DNA from: a virus
Reading direction: 5' to 3' (one strand)
IMG/VR virus record: IMGVR_UViG_3300047481_000444
Location: 1 to 52,305 of that record
DNA: 52,305 nucleotides
In this document: one piece after another, positions 7,102 through 16,474 of the stretch
Numbering within the stretch: the stretch's first letter is position 1
Layout: each line of letters starts with the position of its first letter
Translations under genes and position numbers: made by a program
The notes under the pieces: generated by a model
The model's input: the letters and a program-made list of their open reading frames with translations, nothing else
Database searches by the model: none
Told to the model about the DNA's origin: nothing

Positions 7102-9003
7102 ATGCAAACCCCGTGGTCAACCATTGGCTATCTGACGTACAAGCGAACCTATGCCCGTCGTCTTGACGAAGCAGCCGCAAATAGCCCCACTGAAGAGTTC
7201 AATCAAACCGTAGATCGTGTCATCAAAGCCTGTGATGATCAACTCAATGTAGGCTTCACCGCTGACGAAGAGCAACGCCTTCGTTCATATTTCATGCAAC
7301 TCAAGGGCTCTGTTGCAGGCCGTTTCTGGTGGCAGCTTGGTACCAAAACTGTTGATCAGCTTGGGCTGGCTTCGTTGCAAAACTGTGCCTTCACTGTTGT
7401 TGACCATCCCCTCCGTCCTTTCACCTGGGCAATGGATTTGCTGATGCTTGGATCTGGTGTTGGATATAACATCCAGAGGAAAAATGTAGACAAGATTGCT
7501 CCTGTCAACGCTTCCTTCTCCACCCCTACCCGTGTTGACAGAAATGACGCTGACTTCATTGTCCCCGACAGCCGTGAAGGCTGGGTGAAGCTGTTGGGTA
7601 AGACGTTGAAGGCTGCTTTTCTCAGCGACAACGCTGCCACCTTCACCTACAGCACCAAGCTCATTCGCAGCAAGGGAGCCCCCATCAAGGGCTTTGGAGG
7701 CACTGCCAGCGGTCCTGAAGACCTGTGTCAAGGCATTGAACGCATCGGTGCTGTGCTGGAGAAGCGTCGAGGTAAGAAGCTGCGTCCTGTTGATGCTCTT
7801 GACATCATGAACATCATCGGTGCTGTTGTTGTGGCTGGTAATGTTCGACGCAGTGCTCAGATTGCTATTGGGGATGCTGATGATGTTGAGTATTTGCTTG
7901 CTAAGCGTTGGGATCTGGGTAACATTCCTTCGTGGCGTGCTATGTCGAACAATTCTGTGGTTTGTGATGACATCAACGACCTGCATGAATTCTTCTGGGA
8001 TGGCTATGAAGGCAAGGGCGAGCCTTATGGACTCATCAATCTTCGCCTCAGCAAGAAGATGGGACGACTAGGTGAAACGCAATATCCTGATCCCGATGTT
8101 CAGGGCTATAACCCATGCGCGGAGCAGTCGCTGGCAAACTTTGAAACCTGCTGCCTTGCAGAAGTGTTTCTTCCTAATGTGGCAAGCAAAGAAGAGTTCA
8201 TTGACCTGTGCAAGATGCTATATCGCATCAACAAACACAGCCTGATGCTTCCTTGCCATCTGAAGGAAACAGAATCCATTGTCCACAAGAACATGCGTAT
8301 GGGCATTGGTCTAACTGGCATCCTTCAGAGCAGCGAAGAGCAGATTGGCTGGCTTGATGAGTGCTACAGGGCTCTGCGTGCGTATGACGAGGAATACAGC
8401 GCTAAGCTGGGTGTGTCTACATCGGTGAAGCTGACGACAACAAAGCCCTCTGGCACGCTGTCTCTGCTTCCTGGCGTCACCCCTGGCATCCATCCCGGCT
8501 ATGCACAGTACATGATTAGGCGTATCCGTATCTCCAGCAATCACCAATTGGTGGAAACATGTCGCAAGCATGGCTACCCTATCGAGTATCAACGAAACTT
8601 CGATGGCAGCGATGATCGGTCCACTGTTGTTGTGTCCTTCCCGTTCTCCTACCCTGAGGGCACGAAGCTGGCTAAGGATATGACAGCCATCGATCAGCTT
8701 GAAGAGGTGAAGAAGATGCAGACCTTGTGGAGTGACAACAGCGTTAGCTGCACTGTCTACTATCGCAAGGAAGAGCTTCCTGAGATCAAGAAGTATCTGA
8801 AAAAGCATTACAGGAACAACCACAAGAGCTTGTCATTCCTTCTTCATTCGGAGCACGGTTTCGCCCAAGCGCCTTATGAAGAAATCACCAAGGAGCAGTG
8901 GGAAGAACTGACAGCCAGCACCATGCTCATCACCTCTGTTGATGACGCAAACATTGGTCTAGACGATGCTGAATGCGCGTCTGGTGCTTGTCCAATTCGC
9001 TAA
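7102..9003 (+). CDS. Class II (adenosylcobalamin-dependent) ribonucleotide reductase
   Basis: Reduces ribonucleotides to deoxyribonucleotides using a B12-derived radical, independent of oxygen. Visible landmarks are the first active-site cysteine (LQNCAF, C95), the NPCAEQ radical/active-site motif (near 337-342), the NVRRSAQIAIG segment and the C-terminal redox pair (ECASGACPIR, C625 and C630). The length of 633 aa and lack of a second subunit gene fit a monomeric class II enzyme. The ATG at 7102 follows AAGGAAG. The gene is flanked by terminators on both sides, so it is probably its own transcription unit. No intein or intron is seen. Confidence 0.92.
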   Translation: MQTPWSTIGYLTYKRTYARRLDEAAANSPTEEFNQTVDRVIKACDDQLNVGFTADEEQRLRSYFMQLKGSVAGRFWWQLGTKTVDQLGLASLQNCAFTVVDHPLRPFTWAMDLLMLGSGVGYNIQRKNVDKIAPVNASFSTPTRVDRNDADFIVPDSREGWVKLLGKTLKAAFLSDNAATFTYSTKLIRSKGAPIKGFGGTASGPEDLCQGIERIGAVLEKRRGKKLRPVDALDIMNIIGAVVVAGNVRRSAQIAIGDADDVEYLLAKRWDLGNIPSWRAMSNNSVVCDDINDLHEFFWDGYEGKGEPYGLINLRLSKKMGRLGETQYPDPDVQGYNPCAEQSLANFETCCLAEVFLPNVASKEEFIDLCKMLYRINKHSLMLPCHLKETESIVHKNMRMGIGLTGILQSSEEQIGWLDECYRALRAYDEEYSAKLGVSTSVKLTTTKPSGTLSLLPGVTPGIHPGYAQYMIRRIRISSNHQLVETCRKHGYPIEYQRNFDGSDDRSTVVVSFPFSYPEGTKLAKDMTAIDQLEEVKKMQTLWSDNSVSCTVYYRKEELPEIKKYLKKHYRNNHKSLSFLLHSEHGFAQAPYEEITKEQWEELTASTMLITSVDDANIGLDDAECASGACPIR

Positions 9004-9011
9004 GCAGTAAC

Positions 9012-9042
9012 AAAGAAGGGGCTACAATGCCCCTTTCTTTTT
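9012..9042 (+). terminator. Rho-independent terminator after ribonucleotide reductase
   Basis: Arms AAAGAAGGGGC (9012-9022) and GCCCCTTTCTTT (9029-9040) pair with one bulge, followed by T residues running up to the next gene. Confidence 0.8.
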
Positions 9043-9054
9043 ATGAGGAGAGAC

Positions 9055-9816
9055 ATGACAACGAAGCGAACCAAAGCAGCCTTGTTTGAAGGTGCAGCAG
9101 AGACCCCTAGCCAGCCTACGACACCGACAAAGTCTCTGAAGCTGAGGCTGGATGACATGAACACCATTCAGCCTAAGACAGCCATGCAGAAGGCATTCTT
9201 TGATGCCTACAAGGCTGGAGACTACTTCATGTGTCTGCATGGTGTTGCTGGCACAGGCAAGAGCTACATTGCCCTCTACAGGGCCTTGGAAGAGGTGCTG
9301 GATAGGTCTACATCATTCAGCAAGGTTGTCATCATTCGCTCTGCTGTCCAAGGCAGAGACATGGGGCATCTTCCTGGCAACGTTGATGACAAGATGGAGG
9401 TGTACATCCAGCCCTATCGTCAAATCACAACAGACTTCTTCAACAGGAAGGATGCTTGGGATAGGCTTTGTGAGCAAGGACACATAGAATTCCTGTCAAC
9501 GTCCTTCATCAGAGGTACCACCTTCTGGAATGCCGTCATCCTTGTTGATGAGTTCCAGAACATGAACTTTGAAGAGCTTGACACCATCATCACCCGTGTT
9601 GGCAACAACAGCAAAATCATCTTCTGTGGTGACATCAGACAGACGGATCTGCGTAGAAAGGATGACAGGACAGGGTTGCCTAAGTTCATGTCCATTGCTG
9701 AAGGCATGAAGCAATTCAGCAAGTTTGAGTTTGGTGTTGATGATATTGTTCGCAGCAGCCTCGTAAAAGATTACATCATCGCTAAGCTGCACTATGAAGA
9801 TGGAGAACAAAAATGA
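9055..9816 (+). CDS. phoH: PhoH-like P-loop ATPase
   Basis: Cytoplasmic ATPase common in phages, of unclear function (RNA helicase-like or stress-linked). Walker A GVAGTGKS lies near residues 62-69, VVIIRSAVQGRDMGHLPG is the typical PhoH segment, Walker B ILVDEFQNM is near 163, and IIFCGDIRQTD follows. Length 253 aa is normal. The ATG at 9055 is preferred over 9043 because GAGGAGAG lies between them. It overlaps the next gene by four bases. Confidence 0.9.
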   Translation: MTTKRTKAALFEGAAETPSQPTTPTKSLKLRLDDMNTIQPKTAMQKAFFDAYKAGDYFMCLHGVAGTGKSYIALYRALEEVLDRSTSFSKVVIIRSAVQGRDMGHLPGNVDDKMEVYIQPYRQITTDFFNRKDAWDRLCEQGHIEFLSTSFIRGTTFWNAVILVDEFQNMNFEELDTIITRVGNNSKIIFCGDIRQTDLRRKDDRTGLPKFMSIAEGMKQFSKFEFGVDDIVRSSLVKDYIIAKLHYEDGEQK

Positions 9817-10067
9817 GCATTCACATGGAATTTCGCCACGGCTTTGGCATCGATTTTGAGTTCAACGAGAACATCTGCTTCCGTACTATCGGCATTGACG
9901 AAGACGGAAAAGAAGTTGAAGGAGAAGGCATCCTGTGCTACATTGGACACATCATCAGGCTTCCACTGCTGCTCATCTACATTGGTGAGTTTGCACCGAT
10001 TGAAGAGATGAACAACTTCACCGGCTTCCGCGCCATCAAGAAGAAGGAGCAACAGAGTGACAAATAA
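9813..10067 (+). CDS. Hypothetical protein (84 aa)
   Basis: ATG overlaps the PhoH stop (ATGA). The protein is acidic at the start (EFRHGFGIDFEFNENICF), has a hydrophobic middle (IIRLPLLLIYIG) and a lysine-rich end. The hydrophobic stretch could be a membrane segment or a buried beta region. No recognised family. Confidence 0.7.
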   Translation: MSIHMEFRHGFGIDFEFNENICFRTIGIDEDGKEVEGEGILCYIGHIIRLPLLLIYIGEFAPIEEMNNFTGFRAIKKKEQQSDK

Positions 10068-10230
10068 CTCATTCGCATACAAAGAAGGCTACTACGCCTT
10101 CAGCCGTGGATGGACTGAGAACAAGTACAGCCACACCACCAGCAAGGGCAAAGAGTGGCAACGAGGTTTTGACAAAGCCTATTTTGATAACCTAGATGCA
10201 CTGAAAAGGAAGCAACATGTTTCTAACTAG
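10057..10230 (+). CDS. Small protein resembling ribosome-modulation-factor-type peptides (57 aa)
   Basis: A GTG start at 10057 is preceded by AAGAAGGAG with good spacing. The pattern YKEGYYAFSRGWTENKYS followed by EWQRGFDKAYFD recalls the 'GyxA...G...NPY...W..G+..A' layout found in many short phage proteins and in bacterial RMF. Family assignment is tentative. It overlaps both neighbouring genes by about ten bases, which supports a real gene in the operon. Confidence 0.6.
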   Translation: MTNNSFAYKEGYYAFSRGWTENKYSHTTSKGKEWQRGFDKAYFDNLDALKRKQHVSN

Positions 10231-10525
10231 AGTGAGTCAAGACATCATTGACATTGACATGACCGATTGGGCTGTCGTCAAAGCCGATGATGGGCTGCAC
10301 TTTTGCGGCATCGACAAGACTGACTGGGTCAACCTAGCCAGGGTCAGCAGTGTTGTTGTAGACTTCGATGCAGCAGCGAAGAAAGGCACCACCCGCAGCG
10401 GGCGCAAGTACACCCTTGTTGGTGAGTCTGCTGGGCTGCAAGGAGTGACGTTGGAGTTGTGGCAACAATGGGCTGCAATCAACAGTGTCCCGTATTGGGA
10501 GGATGTCACTGATCAATACAAGTGA
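10217..10525 (+). CDS. Hypothetical protein (102 aa)
   Basis: ATG at 10217 with AAGGAAG six bases upstream. The sequence is beta-rich with many aspartates (IIDIDMTDW, VVVDFDAAAKKG) and a tryptophan-containing end (LELWQQWAAINSV). Its TGA directly abuts the tRNA-like gene at 10526. No recognised domain. Confidence 0.75.
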   Translation: MFLTRVSQDIIDIDMTDWAVVKADDGLHFCGIDKTDWVNLARVSSVVVDFDAAAKKGTTRSGRKYTLVGESAGLQGVTLELWQQWAAINSVPYWEDVTDQYK

Positions 10526-10607
<82 letters not shown>

Positions 10608-10609
10608 AA

Positions 10610-10684
10610 GCCCTGTAAGCATTGCTAGTGATGTCTCAGCTTGTACCTGAGGGTAAGTGGGTGCAACTCCTACACAGGGCACCA
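10610..10684 (+). tRNA. tRNA-Thr(UGU)-like gene
   Basis: A 75-base cloverleaf begins two bases after the previous tRNA. It has a perfect 7-bp acceptor (GCCCTGT / ACAGGGC), discriminator A and an encoded CCA. The anticodon arm CTCAG-CTTGTAC-CTGAG gives anticodon TGT, and the T-stem GTGGG/CCTAC has one wobble. The D-stem is weak, the usual T8 and G18G19 are not evident, and the T-loop reads TGCAACT, so it is divergent. Confidence 0.6.
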
Positions 10685-10725
10685 ATGTTACAAAACATCG
10701 TCAACCATCAACAAAGAACGACACT

Positions 10726-11079
10726 ATGGAACAAACCATCTCTGACATTGTCCAACGTGCTAAAGACATTGACGCTGCTGAAGCATTGTCTGAACTTCAT
10801 GCAATGGCTGAGGAGTACAAGAAGGCTCAGGAGTTCGTCAAAGACCAGCAAGAGCGCTTCTGGAACTCCTTCTCAAAGCAACAGCAGCTAGACCTGTTCT
10901 GTGCTGTTGTACGTCGCATATATCAAGCTGAGATTGTTGAGAGGACAAGCTATAGAGGTGCTTTGTACGGTGTCTTTGGCTTTGATAAAGCAGCCTATGG
11001 TGCTGCTATTGAGGCGGGCTATATGACGCTACATAACAGCATATGCTTTGATGATTGGGCTGAAGACAGCACAGAATGA
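10726..11079 (+). CDS. Hypothetical helical protein (117 aa)
   Basis: Begins MEQTISDIVQRA; the upstream part of this open frame is tRNA sequence and is excluded. Strongly helical (EALSELHAMAEEYKKAQEF), then an aromatic C-terminal half ending in FDDWAEDSTE. The ribosome binding site is weak (AAAGAA). No recognised domain. It is the last rightward gene before the convergent terminator. Confidence 0.7.
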   Translation: MEQTISDIVQRAKDIDAAEALSELHAMAEEYKKAQEFVKDQQERFWNSFSKQQQLDLFCAVVRRIYQAEIVERTSYRGALYGVFGFDKAAYGAAIEAGYMTLHNSICFDDWAEDSTE

Positions 11080-11081
11080 CG

Positions 11082-11105
11082 AAGGCCCCTTACGGGGCCT
11101 TTTTG
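11082..11105 (+). terminator. Strong rho-independent terminator at the convergent junction
   Basis: AAGGCCCC (11082-11089), loop TTAC, GGGGCCTT (11094-11101) then TTTT. It ends rightward transcription exactly where the leftward late block ends (11,106). The opposite strand has no clean T-run after the same hairpin. Confidence 0.88.
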
Positions 11106-14100
11106 TTATCTGCCAAACAATCTTTGACTCTGATCTGTTAACGTTCCTGTCCTAGCGTTTAGCTCTGCTTCATACTTATCCAGAGCAAACCAGTCTTTAG
11201 CATTCTCCAGCGTCACACCATCATTGTCTTCCTTGTAGCGTCTGTTGATGGCTTCCTTGACTCGCTTAGGCAGCTTACCAAAACGCATCTTGTACACTCT
11301 AGACAAGTCTTCCATAGCCAGATTGGCATTGACAACTTGTCTAGCTAACGACACCTGTTGACGCACAGCGGTGTTGAGAGCAAGATTCTTCTCAACATCA
11401 GGCAACACCTTGTACTGCGGACTTTGAATCAACGGTGTCACAGCTTCTTTCACACGCTTGTTAGCTTCGTTGATGAGATCCCTGTCGTAGTTTCTATCAC
11501 CGCTGCTTGAACCGTAGAGTTCATAGGGATCAAGGTTGAGACGAGTAATCTCAGACTCTACAGGAGAGCGTTGAAGGATCTGACGGAAGCCAAGAAGTCT
11601 ATTGAAGTATTCGCCTTCTCTTGATAGTTCTTCATCAGTGAGTCGAATAACAGCCTCAGGAAGCTGCTCTTTTGCTATAGGTAGCCTACCCATAACACGC
11701 TTCAGCGCAGCTTCTGTAAAGACTTCTTCAAACTTTTCAGAGATGATGATGTTAGGGTCTCTGACAACTCTGCCTTCCTCTCTGACGAGGTTTACAAAGT
11801 CATAGAGTTGCTTGATGACGAATGGCTGTGTAAAACCGCCAGCGATGTCACCAATGAACTTCCCATTCTCAATGAAGAACTGACGCATTGCTTCATCGCT
11901 TTGTGTGACGTTGACAATGCGGTCAAGGAACGAATCACCACTACCTGCTCTGAACTTCATGCCAATAGCAGATTCAACAGCGTCTTTAACTTCTTTACCT
12001 CTGAGAGTACCCTGCTCTTGTCGCACCATGATGTCGGCAATGGCAAAGTATGTCCCAGGTGTACCCAATGCTCTGACGTCAACAGTGGTGCCTTTGTCTG
12101 TCTTTACCTCATACCAAGGCACATCTTTGTTCTGCTCTCTGTATTCAACAGCAGAAGCCAGAGCAGCAATGCCAACAGCAGACTGCACCCATTTCTCTCC
12201 AGCTTTTCTGAACAACAGGTCTGCCTGTTCTTGCTTTCCTGCCTTAGCCAACTGAAGAGCCTGTGCTGTTTCTTGACCAGCGCCTACCATACCTACAGGG
12301 CTATAGCGATATAGGTAAGCCATAGCATTAGCCATGTAGCGTGGGAAGGGTATAGCAAAGTTGATGAATGGCGTCTTGTCAATGGCTTTGATGACGGTGT
12401 TACCAAGCGTTGAGGCTCCTCGCTCAAACGTAGAGGCAATGGTTTTGTCACCTGCTCTAGGCATATACGCAAACGTTGTCTGCAACGCATCCTTCATCGC
12501 TTCCTTGATGATAGGTGCAGGAATGTCCATGTCCTTGTCAAGAAAGTCTGTGTAGAGGTTCTTCCCTTGTCTCCTAAGCTGGCGTTCAACAGAAGCTGTG
12601 AAGACAGCCCGTCGAGTGACGCTATCAACAGCAACGTTCAGCGAGTTAGCCCAACGAGCAACAGCAGAGACTTGCCTATCTCCTGTTTCCTGAAGAGCGT
12701 TGTTGATGTTGTCAAGCAGTACAGGATTGCTGTTCAACACCTTCTCTGTGATGTCTCTACTCAGTCCTTGTTTCCTCAGATAGAAATAGACATCAAAGGC
12801 ATCATGCACTGTGTCACCCATAGATCGCTTCAGTGTTTCAACACGCTGTCCCTTAGCAGACTTAGACAGAGCGCTGCCGATGGAATAGGCTGTACCTTCC
12901 ATCAACTGCACCCCTGTCTTCAGAGGAATGACAATAGCTGTTGACAAAATGTTTCTGGCTGTGGTGTCAACACCAGAGGTAATCCATGCCTTCCATTCGT
13001 TGGCAAGACGTTGCTGAGCTACGTTGATCTTGGACAAAGCACCAACTTGGTCGTTCTGAAAGCTGTACAAAGATTTGATCTTCTGATCAAACTCTGGATT
13101 AGCTTCAGCAAGTCTCTTGAAGGCTCTAGCAGCGGCTGAATATTGCTGCATCACTCTAGCAGCATCAGTCACTGTTGTCTTATTCATTGCAGCGAACTGC
13201 TCTTTAGAGACACCTCCATCCTTCAGCGCCTGTTCCAAGACAACATCATCGATGTCCTGCATACGAGCAAACACCTTGTTCAATGCAGAACTGATTTGCT
13301 CTTGCGGCTTCATCTGAAAATTAGGATCATTCTTGACAACATGCAGAGCAATGCGTACAGCAGCTTTGCTCATGTCTGTCCTCACCTTTGCATCTGTCAG
13401 AGCATTGGCAGGGTCAATCATGTCAAGCAAATTTCTCCCATACAGCTTCATGTACTCATCATGAACCTTGTCCATGTTCTGATTAATGGGGTCAATAAGA
13501 GCCTGTTCCACTGCTGTTGGAGGCGATGTCGGTGTTGCTGGTGCTGCTTTACCTTTCTCCTTTGAGATGGCAGCAGCAAGCTGTTGTCCGCTCTGCTGCG
13601 TCTGCTGCGGGCTCATCCCAGCAACAGCCATAGGGATACCTGCGCTGATGGCACCAGCAAACAACATAGCAGCACCTGTGCTGACAGGATCAAGCGCTTC
13701 AGGCTCTTCACCGAATGCCTTAGCTTCTTCTTGCTCTGTACGCTGTCTAGTGATGTCCTGAGCCCCTGCAATGAGCGCTTCAGAGCCAGCAATGCCAGCA
13801 GTACCTGCACGCTTCAACGCAGCCTCAGAGGCTGCTTTAGACACGCCACGGACGGCTGCTTGTGTTGCTACCTTACCTGCACCAGCGCCAATGAAGTACA
13901 GAGGGATGTCAGCAGCAATACCTTTGGCGACGTCTGCAACAGGACGAAGACCTTCTTGTCCTCCTGGCTCAAGCACCCCAGCCATCTTCTCGTACAGGTC
14001 TCTGCCTTTGGCAATAGCAACCTTCTGAGGCTCAGGAGCATTGGCAATACGCATCAATTCAGGAATCTGCCCAATGGTGGTGCCTACCTCAGCAACACGC

Positions 14101-14405
14101 CTCTCAGACATGAAGCGCTTGACAAGGTCTTCTCTGCTTTCATCCTTTTGCATCCCAGGCTGACCAGAAGCAACAAGATAGTCCTGTGCAATATTGAACA
14201 GCCCTTCATTCTTAGCTACATCACCAAAGGCAATCTTTGGCGGCTCTGGTGCTTTAGGAGCACCAGCAACTGTGGCCCGCTGGCGAGGAAGCATACGAGG
14301 AATGCTCTCGGTGCCTTCAGCTAGGAATGCAGGAACCTTCTTAGGGATATCGTCATATCCCGTAGAAGGAGCCTTCATAGGTATGTCGTCGTAACCTGTC
14401 GCCAT
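11106..14405 (-). CDS. Very large virion-associated protein (1,099 aa), probable internal/ejection protein
   Basis: Last gene of the late block. The N-terminus has a short repeat (TGYDDIP twice), followed by alanine/glycine-rich hydrophobic stretches (near 165-185 and 245-270) that could be membrane-active. The rest is mostly helical and charged, ending in RTGTLTDQSQRLFGR. The size, late position and helical low-complexity make-up resemble large internal virion or DNA-ejection proteins of podoviruses (for example T7 gp15/gp16). No catalytic motif such as a transglycosylase is recognised, so the role is inferred from context. Confidence 0.6.
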   Translation of the reverse strand: MATGYDDIPMKAPSTGYDDIPKKVPAFLAEGTESIPRMLPRQRATVAGAPKAPEPPKIAFGDVAKNEGLFNIAQDYLVASGQPGMQKDESREDLVKRFMSERRVAEVGTTIGQIPELMRIANAPEPQKVAIAKGRDLYEKMAGVLEPGGQEGLRPVADVAKGIAADIPLYFIGAGAGKVATQAAVRGVSKAASEAALKRAGTAGIAGSEALIAGAQDITRQRTEQEEAKAFGEEPEALDPVSTGAAMLFAGAISAGIPMAVAGMSPQQTQQSGQQLAAAISKEKGKAAPATPTSPPTAVEQALIDPINQNMDKVHDEYMKLYGRNLLDMIDPANALTDAKVRTDMSKAAVRIALHVVKNDPNFQMKPQEQISSALNKVFARMQDIDDVVLEQALKDGGVSKEQFAAMNKTTVTDAARVMQQYSAAARAFKRLAEANPEFDQKIKSLYSFQNDQVGALSKINVAQQRLANEWKAWITSGVDTTARNILSTAIVIPLKTGVQLMEGTAYSIGSALSKSAKGQRVETLKRSMGDTVHDAFDVYFYLRKQGLSRDITEKVLNSNPVLLDNINNALQETGDRQVSAVARWANSLNVAVDSVTRRAVFTASVERQLRRQGKNLYTDFLDKDMDIPAPIIKEAMKDALQTTFAYMPRAGDKTIASTFERGASTLGNTVIKAIDKTPFINFAIPFPRYMANAMAYLYRYSPVGMVGAGQETAQALQLAKAGKQEQADLLFRKAGEKWVQSAVGIAALASAVEYREQNKDVPWYEVKTDKGTTVDVRALGTPGTYFAIADIMVRQEQGTLRGKEVKDAVESAIGMKFRAGSGDSFLDRIVNVTQSDEAMRQFFIENGKFIGDIAGGFTQPFVIKQLYDFVNLVREEGRVVRDPNIIISEKFEEVFTEAALKRVMGRLPIAKEQLPEAVIRLTDEELSREGEYFNRLLGFRQILQRSPVESEITRLNLDPYELYGSSSGDRNYDRDLINEANKRVKEAVTPLIQSPQYKVLPDVEKNLALNTAVRQQVSLARQVVNANLAMEDLSRVYKMRFGKLPKRVKEAINRRYKEDNDGVTLENAKDWFALDKYEAELNARTGTLTDQSQRLFGR

Positions 14406-16019
14406 TTAGAGATCCTCTCCTGTTCTTTCCTTAAACCGCTCCCTAACAAGTTTTTCATTTCTTCCGTCTTGTATAGCCTTCAAAGCGTCTCTTCTTTCTT
14501 TATTGACATCAACGGATACTCTTGCGGGCTGTGTAGGCCGTGATGCCGCAGCCGCCGGTGTAGGCTGAGGTCCTGAACCAAGCCCGCCAGAAGCCCTACT
14601 AACGGTAGCAATTTCTCTGTTAAGAGCAGAGATGTTGTCTTCAATTCTCTTCTTTGCTGCTGGGTCTTGTGTCTTGCTCAGTTTGCTCTGTTCATCAGCA
14701 AGCTCCTGCTGAAGAATAGCAATCCTTCCTGCTGCGTTAGCAGGTTGTGATGCAGTTGCAGATGTCCTTGTTGGAGGAGCTTTTTGCTCCGCAGGCGGCA
14801 TTGCAACATCCCATTGGAACTTACCATCTTTACGAAGAATGCCATTCACAGCCAACGCTGTAGCAATGTCTTCACTCAACGGGTTACCATCAAGATCAAG
14901 CCAAGTGTCTACAACATTCTTCATTGCTTTGCGTGCTGTAGCTTCAATCCTTGCCTGCTCATGAGGATTACCGCCGACATACCTGTGGGTGTTGAAGGTG
15001 TTACCGCCTTCGTCAGTGGCTGTGCCGATGACAATACCACTGCCAATAAGCTGACCAAATTCGCTGGAAACAGCTTTAGAAGCAGCGTCCTTCAACAGAT
15101 TGTTCATAGACATAGCAGAGGGCAGCTTACGTCCTTCGCCTTCCTTGCCCAGACGAGCAGCATCCGCAAGCAGCTTCTTAGCCTGCTCACGCTTTGCTGG
15201 ATCTTCGTCAAACAACGCCGTTGTCTTCAGCCTATCAAGCCTGCTGGCAAACGTTTGCTGATCAGGATCAAGAACGTTCTTACGCTGACGCAGCGTGTCA
15301 AGGCGTGTGATGGCTTCCTTTGCTTGATCGCTGTCTTCGCCAAATTTATCAGCCACTGAAGAGACAACAGAAGCCTGTCGTTCAATCTGGTCATCAAGAC
15401 TCTTAGGCGCACTCGGAAACATCTCAACATTGATCTTAGCCATCTCCATCAACGGCTCAGCAGACACCGGCTCCATGCGCTCATAAGCCAACAACTCAGC
15501 AGCAGAGCCTGCGCCAAGAGCACCAGCAATCTTCTCTGCTCTACCAGCACTGACACCTGTTCTAGCACCAAGGAAGCCTCTGGTGTCACCTAGAGCCGCC
15601 TGCATCTGCTCAGGAGCAACAGGCTGTGGTGCTGCTGAAAGAGTGTCAATGTACTGCTGCACAGAAGTGAAGGTCTTAGGAATCTTCTCCTTGTTCATCA
15701 CAAGATATTGCTTCAGGTCAACAGCTTCCCCACGGCTACGTCTATCAACAAAGTCTTTGGCAATGGTGTCATTTGACAACAACGCCAGCTTCTCTTCCAC
15801 AGCTTCAGAGCCATCAAGGAAAGGCGTCAAAGCACTGTAGCGCTCTGTCAGCGTTGTCTTCCTAGCCTCAATCTCTGCTTCTCTTTTCTTCTTGTTGATA
15901 GCAGCCATCTTGAGACGAGACTGAATCAGAGCTTCGTTCTCTTCTCTTTCTTTTTCAATGCGTGTAGCAGCGCCTTTAGCAAAGCCTGTCAACAAACCCA
16001 TCAACGCAATAGAAGCCAT
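14406..16019 (-). CDS. Probable internal virion protein, coiled-coil rich (537 aa)
   Basis: Starts with a glycine-containing hydrophobic segment (ALMGLLTGFAKGAA), then a highly charged coiled coil (residues 18-60). A glutamate/alanine-rich middle follows, then a proline/threonine/alanine linker (near 400-430 and 490-510). It abuts the 1,099-aa gene directly, with its stop adjacent to that ATG. The arrangement suggests it works with the neighbouring large proteins in the capsid interior or tail. No enzyme motif seen. Confidence 0.6.
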   Translation of the reverse strand: MASIALMGLLTGFAKGAATRIEKEREENEALIQSRLKMAAINKKKREAEIEARKTTLTERYSALTPFLDGSEAVEEKLALLSNDTIAKDFVDRRSRGEAVDLKQYLVMNKEKIPKTFTSVQQYIDTLSAAPQPVAPEQMQAALGDTRGFLGARTGVSAGRAEKIAGALGAGSAAELLAYERMEPVSAEPLMEMAKINVEMFPSAPKSLDDQIERQASVVSSVADKFGEDSDQAKEAITRLDTLRQRKNVLDPDQQTFASRLDRLKTTALFDEDPAKREQAKKLLADAARLGKEGEGRKLPSAMSMNNLLKDAASKAVSSEFGQLIGSGIVIGTATDEGGNTFNTHRYVGGNPHEQARIEATARKAMKNVVDTWLDLDGNPLSEDIATALAVNGILRKDGKFQWDVAMPPAEQKAPPTRTSATASQPANAAGRIAILQQELADEQSKLSKTQDPAAKKRIEDNISALNREIATVSRASGGLGSGPQPTPAAAASRPTQPARVSVDVNKERRDALKAIQDGRNEKLVRERFKERTGEDL

Positions 16020-16021
16020 GT

Positions 16022-16474
16022 TTACTCCTTTGCCATCAAACCAGACTGACGCACAGCCGGAGCCTGCTTCACTTCAGCAACAGCGCTCTTCAACACTTCC
16101 TTTGCTGTGTCTTCGTCAATCTCTGTAGCCTGTATAAAATCTTCATCTTCAACAACGTAGCCGACGTCGTTCATGTCACCGATGGTTTTCATCAACTCAA
16201 TGAGGATAGGAACAACGATGAAGCCTACATCAATGGTGTGGATGCCCTTCATCACGCCTGTCTTGATCATGCTATTGGCAATAGCCATGAGAGGCGTGTT
16301 CATCTCCATAGCCTTCAGCAAGTTATCCACAGCCTCTTCTGTTGTCAGTTTTTCTGTGTAATAAGAGACAACAGAATCAAGCGTAGCAAACTTAGGAGGG
16401 CTTTCCCAAGGAGTGTTCCCAGGTGTTCCTGTCAACGACATACCTGGGATAGGCGCTGCTCTTAGTTCTTTCAT
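16022..16474 (-). CDS. Hypothetical virion-module protein (150 aa)
   Basis: Proline-rich N-terminus (APIPGMSLTGTPGN), then a helical core with a hydrophobic segment (VGFIVVPILIELMKTIGD) and an acidic stretch (VVEDEDFIQATEIDEDT). Overlaps the next upstream gene by four bases. Family not recognised; probably a minor structural or assembly protein because of its place among virion genes. Confidence 0.6.
   Translation of the reverse strand: MKELRAAPIPGMSLTGTPGNTPWESPPKFATLDSVVSYYTEKLTTEEAVDNLLKAMEMNTPLMAIANSMIKTGVMKGIHTIDVGFIVVPILIELMKTIGDMNDVGYVVEDEDFIQATEIDEDTAKEVLKSAVAEVKQAPAVRQSGLMAKE

Noticed and set aside
10622-10725. Protein-coding frame running across the tRNA-like genes
   Set aside because: The upstream part is tRNA sequence; a sensible start exists at 10,726.
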